Source of the DNA: Frigoribacterium endophyticum
GTDB taxonomy: Bacteria; Actinomycetota; Actinomycetes; Actinomycetales; Microbacteriaceae
Length of the DNA: 64,000 nt
Direction: 5' to 3'
Assembly: GCF_011759585.1 (NCBI RefSeq)
Contig: NZ_JAAOYV010000001.1
Coordinates: 744,001 to 808,000, forward strand
Part shown: one piece after another, positions 42,942 through 51,011 of the stretch
How positions within the stretch are numbered: the first letter of the stretch is position 1
Layout of the letters: each line of letters opens with the position of its first letter
Position numbers and translations under genes: made by a program
Notes under the pieces: model-generated
The model's input: the letters and a program-made list of their open reading frames with translations, nothing else
Databases searched by the model: none
What the model was told of the DNA's origin: nothing

Positions 42942-43008
42942 CCGGTCGCTGTCACACTCCGTGCTCGTCCCGCCCCGTGCCTCAGCACCGGCGGGCGGGT
43001 GGCCTGCC

Positions 43009-43043
43009 GAAGCCCCCTCGACCTCCCCGGTCGAGGGGGCTTC
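43009..43043 (+). terminator. tmRNA transcript terminator
   Basis: GAAGCCCCCTCGACC and its complement (43009-43023 and 43029-43043) form a perfect 15-bp stem with loop TCCCC, 68 nt after ssrA. Nothing else is seen in the gap 43044-43225. Confidence 0.85.
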
Positions 43044-43225
43044 GTCGTGCGGGCAGCCGCAGCCCGTCGGTGCTCGCGCACCACGTTCTCGCCCGCGCAC
43101 CACGCCGCGGCCTGGTTCCGGTGCGACGACGTGGTGCGTCGTCGAGGGCCGCGGTGCCCGGGGGAGTCGCGGGCGGGGCTGGGTGCCGACCCGCGCCTCC
43201 CCGGGGGCTGGGGGCGGCACGCCGA

Positions 43226-43256
43226 AGCCCCCTCCGCTGCTGGGGCGGAGGGGGCT
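43226..43256 (-). terminator. Terminator of Ig-like surface protein gene
   Basis: AGCCCCCTCCGC/GCGGAGGGGGCT (43226-43237 and 43245-43256), 12-bp stem, 26 nt beyond the minus-strand stop at 43283. Confidence 0.8.
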
Positions 43257-43282
43257 CGGGTGGTGCGGTGTGGCGGGTGCTG

Positions 43283-44800
43283 CTAGTCCTGCTGCGCGTC
43301 GACGGTGCTCAGCTGAGCACGGCGACGACGGGCCGCGAGGACGAGGCCGGCTCCGGCCAGCGTGAGGGCGGCGCCGAGGCCGATCACGAGGCTGGAGTCG
43401 TCAGAACCGGTGAACGCCAGGCTGCCGGCGGCACGCACGGGCGTGGCCGAGGTGCCGGCGGGGACGATCGGCGTGGCGGCGGCGACGCGGAACTCGACCA
43501 CGTTGGAGAGGTCGGAGACCAGCGGGTTGCCGTCGGCGTCGACCGTGGGCTCGCCGTTCGCGTCAGCGAAGAACGAGAGGGCGACGACGGAGTACTCGCC
43601 CGGCTTGACCATGCGGACGGTCGAGCTCCAGGTGCCGTCGGCGGCCACGACGATGACCGAGTCGGTGATGGCGTCCTCGAGGGGGCCGGACGACTGCGGT
43701 GCCTCGTCGGTCGGGTACAGCAGGAAGGCGATGTTGGCGCCGGGGGTGCCGGTGCCGCTGATCGTGACGTCCTGGCCGACGACGACCTGGGCGGGGACGG
43801 GCGAGGTGATGACGGGCGTCGCGGGGGCGACGGCCTCGGGGGTCACCGCGGCGGCCGGCAGGTTGAAGCTGCGCTCGACGGTGTTGTCGAAGCCGCTGGC
43901 GCCGACGAAGCCGCTGACCGTGACGGTCTGGGCGACGGGGGCGGTCTCGGAGTAGGTGACCGAGATCGAGTAGGTCGAGCCGCTGCCGAGGTTCTGGCGA
44001 CCGAGCTCACCGGCGGGGCCGGTCACGACGACGGTCGAGCCGACGGGGGCGGTGCCGCTGAAGGTGACGAGGCGGCTCGTGGCGGTGGAGCCGGCGACGG
44101 GGCTGTCGAGCGTGACGGTCTTCGCCGGAGCGGCGACGGCGGGCAGCACGATGTCGCGCGTGACCGGGTCGATGCCGCTGCCGCCGAGGAGGCCGTTGAC
44201 GGAGAGCGTCTGGTTGATCGCGTCGGCGTCGGTGAAGACGACGGGGATCGAGAACGCACCCGAGGCGTCGAGGCTCTGGCGACCGAGCTCACGGTCGGCA
44301 CCGCGGACGATGACGATCGAGTTCGGGGTCGCGGTGCCCGTGACGGTGAAGCTGCGGCTCGCGACGGGGCCCGCGGCGGGGCTGTCGATGGTGATGAACT
44401 TCACCGGAGCGGCGGCGGGGAGGGTGAAGTCGACGCGCTTGGGGTCGCTGAACCCGCTGCCGCCGTAGATGCCGGTGACGTAGATGCTCTGCGCGACGGG
44501 TGCGTCGACCGCGTACGTCAGCGTGGTGCTGAAGGTGGTCGCGTTGCCCGTGTTGATGCGGGTCTCGCGGGTGCCGCTGGCGTCGACGCCCTTGTAGATG
44601 TCGACGATGGCGCCGGCGAGGACGGTGCCCGACACGGTGACCGTGCGCGAGTCGACCGTCGAGCCCGCGGTCGGCGAGGTCACGACGAGGTTGGCCGGCG
44701 CAGCCTGGGCGGCGGTGGAGGTGAGCAGTGCCCCGCTGAGGGCGAGCGTCAGCGCGGCCGGAACGGCGAGCGCGCGGCGCCAGGAGAAGAAGTTCTTCAC
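43283..44800 (-). CDS. Sortase-anchored surface protein with four Ig-like domains
   Basis: A 505-residue cell-wall protein. Signal peptide 1-34 (ALAVPAALTLALSGALLTST, then AAQA). Four Ig-like beta domains: about 37-129, 133-222, 226-317 and 328-440; the first three share [DT]SP.AGS...SR..T.SGTA and end GxSGxD..xRxFxLPA, while the fourth is divergent with DADGNP. The C-terminus is a sorting signal: LAFTG (461-465), a hydrophobic helix (471-489) and RRRRAQ, matching class E sortase LAxTG. GTG start with a weak ribosome site. Probably an adhesin or structural wall protein. Confidence 0.88.
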   Translation of the reverse strand: MKNFFSWRRALAVPAALTLALSGALLTSTAAQAAPANLVVTSPTAGSTVDSRTVTVSGTVLAGAIVDIYKGVDASGTRETRINTGNATTFSTTLTYAVDAPVAQSIYVTGIYGGSGFSDPKRVDFTLPAAAPVKFITIDSPAAGPVASRSFTVTGTATPNSIVIVRGADRELGRQSLDASGAFSIPVVFTDADAINQTLSVNGLLGGSGIDPVTRDIVLPAVAAPAKTVTLDSPVAGSTATSRLVTFSGTAPVGSTVVVTGPAGELGRQNLGSGSTYSISVTYSETAPVAQTVTVSGFVGASGFDNTVERSFNLPAAAVTPEAVAPATPVITSPVPAQVVVGQDVTISGTGTPGANIAFLLYPTDEAPQSSGPLEDAITDSVIVVAADGTWSSTVRMVKPGEYSVVALSFFADANGEPTVDADGNPLVSDLSNVVEFRVAAATPIVPAGTSATPVRAAGSLAFTGSDDSSLVIGLGAALTLAGAGLVLAARRRRAQLSTVDAQQD

Positions 44801-44875
44801 GTGGTGTTGGTGCTTTCTGATCGGTGTTCGAGCTTCATCGCTCGTCGCCCTGGCCCAGCACCCGGATGACTTGCA

Positions 44876-44935
44876 GAGGGGCAGTCGGTGATCGCCCCTC
44901 TCGCGACACTATGTGACAGCTGTGGCGTTGCCTAG
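44876..44935 (-). promoter_or_regulatory. Surface protein leader: inverted repeat and -10 box
   Basis: On the minus strand TAGTGT (about 44908-44913) is a plausible -10 box. Just downstream, GAGGGGC/GCCCCTC (44876-44882, 44894-44900) is an inverted repeat that would sit near the 5' end of an mRNA leader of roughly 100 nt. The remainder of the 250-nt gap to 45051 shows no further feature. Confidence 0.4.
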
Positions 44936-45051
44936 CGGCTGTGCGCCACGTGGCCAGGTGGTTCGTGGGAGGCGGTGGTCACCCTCCGGGTGGAAGCCCG
45001 CCCGGACCGGGTGGTTCGGCCCGTGATCAGGCCCGATGTCCGCAGGCTCCG

Positions 45052-45492
45052 CTAGCGCGGGGAGTCGGCTGAGGCGGACGAGGGGCCTTCAGGGTCGTAA
45101 GGTGCTCCCGCGCCCAGTGCGGGCAGCGTGATGGCCACGGTGTCGGCGTCGAGCAGTTCCCCGCCGTCGGTGCTGTCGATGTACAGGCCTTGCCGCGTCG
45201 CGGCACCGTCGCCGTAGGCGATCTCGGCGGAGAAGTGCCCGTCGACGACATCGGCTGTCCCGAGCAAGATGGCGTTCGAGTTGTCGTCGTAGATGCGGAC
45301 GGTCGAGCCCTCGGGCGCGGTGCCTCTGACGGTGACGGCTCGGGACGCGGGGCTGGACCCGTCGGTCGGCGTCTCGATGACGAGGCGAGCATCGGAGGCG
45401 GCGGGCAGGAAGGTCAGCGCGGCTCCGCCTGCAGCGAGTACGCCGACGACGGCGATCGCCAGGATCGGGCGCCAGGGGAAGGATGTCGTCAC
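45052..45492 (-). CDS. Membrane-anchored single Ig-like domain protein
   Basis: A 146-residue protein: an N-terminal membrane helix (about 8-30; ILAIAVVGVLAAGGAALTFL) then one Ig-like domain (38-128) whose ETPTDGSSPASRAVTVRGTA closely resembles the repeats of the neighbouring sortase substrate (SPTAGSTVDSRTVTVSGT). It ends in a Ser/Pro-rich tail without a sorting signal. GTG at 45492 has GAGAG about 11 nt upstream; an ATG at 45525 is possible. The shared domain suggests duplication and a partner role. Function unknown. Confidence 0.7.
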   Translation of the reverse strand: MTTSFPWRPILAIAVVGVLAAGGAALTFLPAASDARLVIETPTDGSSPASRAVTVRGTAPEGSTVRIYDDNSNAILLGTADVVDGHFSAEIAYGDGAATRQGLYIDSTDGGELLDADTVAITLPALGAGAPYDPEGPSSASADSPR

Positions 45493-45578
45493 GCGCGTCA
45501 GCTCTCTCGGAGGTCGCAGGATCATGCTCCTCAAGCGCATCAGCGACAAGAGGGTCGCGGCGTCGGTGAAACGGCGCT

Positions 45579-45598
45579 TCGATACTCAAGAGTATCGA
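45579..45598. promoter_or_regulatory. Operator-like inverted repeat
   Basis: TCGATACTC AA GAGTATCGA: 9-bp perfect arms with a 2-nt centre, A/T-rich in a G/C-rich setting, about 90 nt upstream of the single-domain Ig-like gene. Looks like a binding site for a dimeric regulator; none is encoded nearby. Confidence 0.45.
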
Positions 45599-45677
45599 TA
45601 ATGGACCGGTCTGTTCGCGTTCTGTCCTCCAGGCGAACTGGGCTGCACCCCCAGAAGAGGGGGTGAGGCCCGTCGGG

Positions 45678-46430
45678 TCAGACGGGCCAGGTGGCGGCGA
45701 CGGCCAGGCCGTTGAAGACGACGTGGGCGACGATCGCCCCGCCGATGCGCCCCGTCCGCGCCGCGAGCGTCCCGACGAGCAGGCCGAAGACCGTGGTGCT
45801 CACCAGGGTGACGAGCAGGCCGGCGGGGGAGAAGCTGCCGACGAGCGCGTGCATCAGCGCGAAGACGAGCGACGTCGTGATGACGGCCATCACCGCGGCG
45901 CCCCGGGCGTCGAGACGCGTCGGCGTCGACAGCAGCCTCGCCGTCGAGCGCTGCAGCAGCCCCCGGAAGAAGACCTCCTCCACGACGGGCGCGAGCAGCA
46001 CCCGCGCGAGCACGGTCACGACCAGCACGCCCACGGCGGGCCCGCCGTCGATGGTCGGGACGGGCTCGAGGCCGGTGCTGCCGACGACGCCGAGGTTGAC
46101 CAGGGCGTCGAGCACGCGGGCGATCAGGCCGATTCCGAGGCCCCACAGCAGGTCGAGGGGGCGGAGGCGCAGGCCCAGTCGTCGGAGCGCGCCCGCCCGC
46201 CCGAGGCCGACGGTCGCGAAGACGACCGCGGCGAGCAGCGGCACCCAGATGACGAGGTACGAGACGACGACCGAGACGAGCGGCGGCACCCCGGGGGAGC
46301 GCAGCAGCAGGTCGCCGACGACGCTCGACGCGATGACGACCGCCGCGAGGGCCAGGGCGGCGTAGAGGACGTCCCACGCGGCGGACCGCTCGCGGACGTG
46401 CTCGGCGGGGTCGAGGTCGCGACGTGTCAT
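45678..46430 (-). CDS. CPBP-family intramembrane protease
   Basis: A 250-residue membrane protein of the CPBP (CAAX/Abi, Rce1-like) family with about eight helices. The catalytic motifs are complete: VEEVFFRGLLQRS (EExxxR), FALMHALVG (FxxxH) and HVVFNGLA (HxxxN). Bacterial members process or bind prenyl-like or bacteriocin-related peptides, or act in immunity; role here unknown. ATG at 46430 follows TAAGTT by 6 nt without a ribosome site, so a leaderless start. Divergent from the exopolysaccharide cluster. Confidence 0.93.
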   Translation of the reverse strand: MTRRDLDPAEHVRERSAAWDVLYAALALAAVVIASSVVGDLLLRSPGVPPLVSVVVSYLVIWVPLLAAVVFATVGLGRAGALRRLGLRLRPLDLLWGLGIGLIARVLDALVNLGVVGSTGLEPVPTIDGGPAVGVLVVTVLARVLLAPVVEEVFFRGLLQRSTARLLSTPTRLDARGAAVMAVITTSLVFALMHALVGSFSPAGLLVTLVSTTVFGLLVGTLAARTGRIGGAIVAHVVFNGLAVAATWPV

Positions 46431-46436
46431 GAGGTC

Positions 46437-46442
46437 AACTTA
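46437..46442 (-). promoter_or_regulatory. -10 box for leaderless CPBP gene
   Basis: On the minus strand TAAGTT ends 6 nt before the CPBP protease ATG. Confidence 0.5.
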
Positions 46443-46547
46443 CGGTGCGGCGAACGGTCGGTGCCCTGCCGAGCGAGGCTCATGTGGCACGATTGCTCCG
46501 ATGTGACCGTCTCTGGCGTCACGTCTTGATCAAGGGGAACCAAAGCC

Positions 46548-47999
46548 GTGGAACTGCGCGACTACATCACCGTCCTACGCAAGGGGTGGGTCTTCATCGT
46601 GGCGATGATGCTCGTGGGGGTCGGGCTCGCCTCGGCCTACTCGGTCGTCAAGACGCCCGACTACAGCGCCTCGGCGCAGGTCTTCGTGTCGACCCAGACC
46701 AGCGGCAGCGTCTCCGACCTGGCGCAGGGCAACACCTTCACGCAGCAGCGAGTCAAGACGTACGCCAGCCTCGTCACGACGCCCATCGTGCTGCTGCCAG
46801 TGATCTCCAGCCTCGGCCTGAACACCACGGCCGAGCAGCTCGCGCAGTCGATCACCGCCAGCGCGCCCCTCGACACGACCCTGATCCAGGTCGACGTCGT
46901 CTCGGAGGACCCGGTGATGGCCGCCGACATCGCGAACGCGACGTCGCAGAGCCTCACCAACGTCGTCGAGCAGATCGAGGCCACGAGCGAGGACGCCGAC
47001 AGCGAGGCCGGCTCGCAGGTGAAGCTGACCCGGGTGCAGGAGGCGCAGGTGCCGAGTGCGCCGACCAGCCCGAACGTGCCGCTCAACCTGGCCCTGGGCC
47101 TCCTCCTCGGCCTCGCGGTCGGCGTGGGTGTCGCCGTGCTCCGTCACACCCTCGACAACCGCGTCCGCAACGAGGCCGACGTCGAGAAGATCAGCGACGC
47201 TCCCATCGTCGGCGGCATCGCCTTCGACCCCAAGGCCGACGAGCGCCCCCTCATCGTCCAGGCCGACCCGCGCAGCCCGCGCGCCGAGTCGTTCCGTACC
47301 CTGCGCACCAACCTGCAGTTCCTCGACCTGGGCACGAAGTCGCGCACCTTCGTCATGACGTCGTCCGTGCAGTCCGAGGGCAAGAGCACGACCGTGGCCA
47401 ACCTCGCGATCGCGCTCGACAGCGCCGGCGCCCGCGTCATCCTCATCGACGCCGACCTCCGTCGTCCGCGCGTCGGCCAGTACATGGGCCTCGAGGACGC
47501 CGCTGGCCTCACCGACCTGCTCATCGGCCGTGCCGACCTCGCCGACGTCGTCCAGCCGTGGGGCCGCGGGCAGCTGCACGTGCTCCCCGCCGGCCAGATC
47601 CCGCCGAACCCGAGCGAGCTCCTGGGCTCCCGGGCGATGCAGGAGCTCATCGGCCAGCTCGAGCAGCAGTTCGACTACGTCCTCTTCGACGCCCCGCCCC
47701 TCCTTCCCGTCACCGACGCGGCGATCCTCTCGAAGAGCGCCAGCGGCGCCATCGTCGTCGTGGCCGCGGGCAAGACCCACAAGGGCCAGCTCAGCGGTGC
47801 CGTCGCCGCCCTCGAGAGCGTCGGCGCCCCGATCGCCGGCTTCGTCATGACGATGATGCCCACCAAGGGCCCGGACGCCTACGGCTACGGCCGCTACGGC
47901 GGGGCCTACGGCTACGGCATCGAGGACGACAAGGAGACGAAGGCAGCTAAGAAGGAGAGGACGCGCATCGGCGCCGAGGCCCGTAAGGCAGCTCGATGA
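46548..47999 (+). CDS. Polysaccharide chain-length / tyrosine kinase protein (Wzz-BY-kinase)
   Basis: A 483-residue fusion of a Wzz chain-length domain (1-200; helices 15-34 and 178-198) and a cytoplasmic BY-kinase (210-483). Kinase motifs: Walker A SSVQSEGKSTT with Lys279, Walker A' VILIDADLRRPRVG, and Walker B FDYVLFDAPPLLP. The C-terminal Tyr cluster DAYGYGRYGGAYGYG is the autophosphorylation tail. It should govern polymer length and export. GTG follows AAGGGGA. The phosphatase gene overlaps its stop (ATGA), a usual kinase-phosphatase pair. Confidence 0.94.
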   Translation: MELRDYITVLRKGWVFIVAMMLVGVGLASAYSVVKTPDYSASAQVFVSTQTSGSVSDLAQGNTFTQQRVKTYASLVTTPIVLLPVISSLGLNTTAEQLAQSITASAPLDTTLIQVDVVSEDPVMAADIANATSQSLTNVVEQIEATSEDADSEAGSQVKLTRVQEAQVPSAPTSPNVPLNLALGLLLGLAVGVGVAVLRHTLDNRVRNEADVEKISDAPIVGGIAFDPKADERPLIVQADPRSPRAESFRTLRTNLQFLDLGTKSRTFVMTSSVQSEGKSTTVANLAIALDSAGARVILIDADLRRPRVGQYMGLEDAAGLTDLLIGRADLADVVQPWGRGQLHVLPAGQIPPNPSELLGSRAMQELIGQLEQQFDYVLFDAPPLLPVTDAAILSKSASGAIVVVAAGKTHKGQLSGAVAALESVGAPIAGFVMTMMPTKGPDAYGYGRYGGAYGYGIEDDKETKAAKKERTRIGAEARKAAR

Positions 48000-48586
48000 C
48001 CGCGGAGCGCCCCTTCAGCATCCTCGTGGTCTGCACGGGCAACATCTGCCGGTCGCCCCTCGCCGAGCAGCTGCTCACCGCCCGCCTCGCCGGTTCGTCG
48101 ACACCGTTCGTCGTGATGAGTGCCGGCACGATGGCGCAGGACGGCGCAGCCATGGACGCCACGGCGGCGGACATGTCGCGAGCCTACGGAGGCGCGCCTG
48201 AGGCCCACCAGGCCACCTACCTCACCGAGATGCTGGCCGAGAGCGCCGACCTGGTGCTGACGGCCGCCCGCGAGCACCGCGCCGCGGTCGTGCGCCTCTC
48301 GCCCCGCGCCTCGCGCCGATCGTTCACCCTCGAGCAGTTCGCTCGCCTGGCCGAGGCCTCCGACCCGGCAGAGCTCGCCGCGGCTGACGGCCCCGCCGGC
48401 GTCGTCCGTCTCGTGGCGAGCATGCGGGGCATGGTGCCGCCGCTCGACGACCCCGAGGCAGAGGACATCGTCGACCCGTACCGCCGTGGCCTCGACGTCC
48501 ACGAGCGGGCAGCGGCGGACGTCGACCGAGCCGTCGACGCGATCGTGACGGCGCTCCGGGCGCCCGACAGGTCGGCTGCGGCGTGA
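47996..48586 (+). CDS. Low molecular weight protein-tyrosine phosphatase
   Basis: A 196-residue phosphatase expected to reverse autophosphorylation of the upstream BY-kinase. The P-loop VVCTGNICRSPLAEQ gives Cys13 and Arg19; the general-acid Asp is in DIVDPYRRG. The domain is longer than the usual 150 residues, with an Ala-rich insert between about 120 and 145. ATG overlaps the kinase stop, and its own stop overlaps the next GTG, so all three genes are translationally coupled. Confidence 0.93.
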   Translation: MTAERPFSILVVCTGNICRSPLAEQLLTARLAGSSTPFVVMSAGTMAQDGAAMDATAADMSRAYGGAPEAHQATYLTEMLAESADLVLTAAREHRAAVVRLSPRASRRSFTLEQFARLAEASDPAELAAADGPAGVVRLVASMRGMVPPLDDPEAEDIVDPYRRGLDVHERAAADVDRAVDAIVTALRAPDRSAAA

Positions 48587-49509
48587 GTCGCTCGGGGGGA
48601 GCGACGACACGCACGTGGTGGTTCGTCGTGCTGGCGGTGCTCGTCGTCGCCGACGTCGCCCTGATCGCGGCGGCCGTCGCGTCGACCCGACCCGGCGAGC
48701 AGCGCGAGGCAGGGCCGATCCCGACGTTCTCCTCCGGTCCGCCCCCGGAAGAACAACAGACGTCGACTCCCACCCCCACACCGACGACGTCGCCCACGTC
48801 GACCGAGCCTTCCGGTTTCCTGTCGGTCGTCAGCGCCACCGAGGCGTGGCGCGCCACCCCGGGCTCGTGCACCGACGTCGCGGCCCGCGTTGAGCGCAGC
48901 GTCGATGGCGGCGCGACCTGGTCAGCCGTCGAGGTCTTTTTCGACGTCCGCACCGTCGTCGCCCTCGACGCTGGACCTGAGCGCGTTTCTGTACTCGGGG
49001 GAGTCGGTGCCGCCTGCGATCGTCAGTTCTGGGCCAGCTTCACCGGGGGCGAGTTCTGGAAGGAATACCCAGCTGAAGCCGGAAGTCTCGGATTCAGCGA
49101 TGTCGACGGCTCGACCGTGACCCTCCGCTCTGGAACGGTACCGTCGCCGTGCGCCTCGCCGATGCGGGTCGTCTCGTCCGACGGGGGGGATGCCGTGGCT
49201 TGTGAAGGCCTCGTGACCTTCCGCGATGCGGCTGGGACGTGGACACCCCTGGACGTGCCGGGCATCATCGACGTGACCGTGAGCGACGACCGGTACCTCA
49301 TCGCTCGTTCCGGGGCTGACGACTGCGCAGGCTTGGCCGTGCAGTCTGTGTCGATCCCCGTGACGTCCCGTAGCTTCGCTTCTCCGCTCGGTTGCATTCC
49401 TGACATCGATCCCGCAGGCGATGTGTCGCTCAGCTCCTCCGGCCAGGTCGTCTGGGTTGATACAGGCTTGCAAACACTCGTTTCGACAGATGGTGGGGCG
49501 ACCTGGTGA
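48583..49509 (+). CDS. Membrane-anchored Asp-box (BNR-like) protein
   Basis: A 308-residue protein: N-terminal helix (12-34; WWFVVLAVLVVADVALIAAA), a Ser/Thr/Pro linker (48-76), then an extracytoplasmic domain. Two Asp-box motifs, RSVDGGATW and VSTDGGATW (the latter at the C-terminus), suggest a partial beta-propeller like BNR/sialidase folds; only about 230 residues are available, fewer than a full propeller. Cysteines occur in pairs (SCTD, ACDR, PCAS, ACEG, DCAG, GCIP), likely disulfides. It overlaps genes on both sides (GTGA), so it belongs to the polysaccharide operon. Function unknown. Confidence 0.78.
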   Translation: MSRSGGATTRTWWFVVLAVLVVADVALIAAAVASTRPGEQREAGPIPTFSSGPPPEEQQTSTPTPTPTTSPTSTEPSGFLSVVSATEAWRATPGSCTDVAARVERSVDGGATWSAVEVFFDVRTVVALDAGPERVSVLGGVGAACDRQFWASFTGGEFWKEYPAEAGSLGFSDVDGSTVTLRSGTVPSPCASPMRVVSSDGGDAVACEGLVTFRDAAGTWTPLDVPGIIDVTVSDDRYLIARSGADDCAGLAVQSVSIPVTSRSFASPLGCIPDIDPAGDVSLSSSGQVVWVDTGLQTLVSTDGGATW

Positions 49510-50975
49510 GCATCACGAAGAACCCCGATCTCGTGGTCCCGTTCGATTGGAGCCGGACTTACTCGAGGCGGATCGCCTTCACCGACCTCCTCGTCCTGTA
49601 CTGGGTCGTGTTCGGGGTCCAGATCGCTTACTTCGGCTTCGACTCCAGCAACGTCGCCGTCGCCGGCCAACTCACAGAGCTGCGTGTCAGCTACTACGCC
49701 TTCTCGATCGCCTTGATCGTCGCGTGGATGGTCATGCTCCAGCTCTACAGCACCCGTGATTACCGCGTGCTCGGCGGCGGCACTCAGGAGTACAAGAACA
49801 TCGCGGACAGCACCGCGAGGTTGTTCGGCCTCGTGGCCGTCGTCTCGTATCTCTTCAAGCTCGACGTGGCTCGCGGGTACATCCTGATCGCGCTGCCCCT
49901 CGGCATCATCGTCTTGATGTTCTCGCGCTGGATGTGGCGGCAGTGGCTCTCGATCAAGCGACGTAGCGGAGAGTACTCCGCACGGGTGGTGCTGGTGGGC
50001 TCGCAGGCCACTGCCTTGCACATCGCTCGTGAGCTGGCGAGGCACCCCGAGGAGGGATACCACGTGGTAGGTGCCTGCGTGACGACCGGTGCTGCCGGTG
50101 AGACGCTCCCGGGCACCTCGATCCGCATCCTCGGCGGCGTCGACGACTCCCTCCGCGCTCTCGACGAGGCATCTGCAGACACGCTCGTCGTGACAGGTGC
50201 TGAAGAGCTCGGCCCGCAGCAGATCAAGAAGCTGAGCTGGGGGCTGGAGGCCGGGCAGCGGCACCTCATCGTGGCGCCGAGCCTGACGGACATCGGCGGA
50301 CCGCGCATCCACACACGACCTGTAGCCGGCCTGCCTCTGATCCACGTCGAGACACCGCGCTACGCTGGCAGCAAGCTCTTCACGAAGCGGCTGTTCGACA
50401 TCCTCGGTTCGGGTTCACTGATCACAGCACTCTCTCCGGTTCTGATCGTGCTCGCGATCATGGTGAAGGTGACGAGCCCCGGTCCGGTTCTCTACAAGCA
50501 GGAGCGGGTCGGTCTGAACGGTGACCACTTCCACATGCTGAAGTTCCGGTCCATGAGGGTCAACGCCGATGCCGAGCTGCAGTCCTTGCTCGCGGCCCAG
50601 GGGTCGAGCGACAAGCCACTCTTCAAGGTACAGAACGACCCGCGTGTCACGTCCATCGGCCGCCTGCTCCGCAAGCACTCCCTCGACGAGTTTCCTCAGC
50701 TGTTCAACGTGTTCCTCGGTTCCATGAGCTTGGTCGGCCCCCGACCTCAACGCGATGGAGAGGTCGCTCTGTACGACGACGCCGCACGTCGGCGACTGCT
50801 GCTCAAGCCCGGCATGTCTGGACTCTGGCAGGTTGGAGGCCGTTCGTCGCTTGGGTGGGAAGACGCGATTCGGCTCGATCTCTATTACGTCGAAAACTGG
50901 TCGATTACAGGCGACATCGTTATCTTGTGGCGAACCATTCGAGCGGTGCTCGCGCCGGGCAACGACGCTCACTAG
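49506..50975 (+). CDS. Undecaprenyl-phosphate sugar-1-phosphate transferase
   Basis: Starts polysaccharide repeat-unit synthesis by linking a sugar-1-phosphate to undecaprenyl phosphate. The 489-residue protein has four N-terminal helices, a CoA-binding-like domain (ARVVLVGSQATALHIAREL), another helix (KRLFDILGSGSLITALSP), and the catalytic bacterial sugar transferase domain: VLYKQERVGLNGDHFHMLKF, RSMRVNADAEL, LRKHSLDEFPQLFNVFLG and SLVGPRPQRDGE. WbaP/EpsL type; sugar unknown. It is the last gene of the coupled, G/C-rich block; A/T content rises after it. Confidence 0.94.
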   Translation: MSITKNPDLVVPFDWSRTYSRRIAFTDLLVLYWVVFGVQIAYFGFDSSNVAVAGQLTELRVSYYAFSIALIVAWMVMLQLYSTRDYRVLGGGTQEYKNIADSTARLFGLVAVVSYLFKLDVARGYILIALPLGIIVLMFSRWMWRQWLSIKRRSGEYSARVVLVGSQATALHIARELARHPEEGYHVVGACVTTGAAGETLPGTSIRILGGVDDSLRALDEASADTLVVTGAEELGPQQIKKLSWGLEAGQRHLIVAPSLTDIGGPRIHTRPVAGLPLIHVETPRYAGSKLFTKRLFDILGSGSLITALSPVLIVLAIMVKVTSPGPVLYKQERVGLNGDHFHMLKFRSMRVNADAELQSLLAAQGSSDKPLFKVQNDPRVTSIGRLLRKHSLDEFPQLFNVFLGSMSLVGPRPQRDGEVALYDDAARRRLLLKPGMSGLWQVGGRSSLGWEDAIRLDLYYVENWSITGDIVILWRTIRAVLAPGNDAH

Positions 50976-51011
50976 AGCGGGACAGACAAAAACGGTATAG
51001 GAGGCGGGGTC

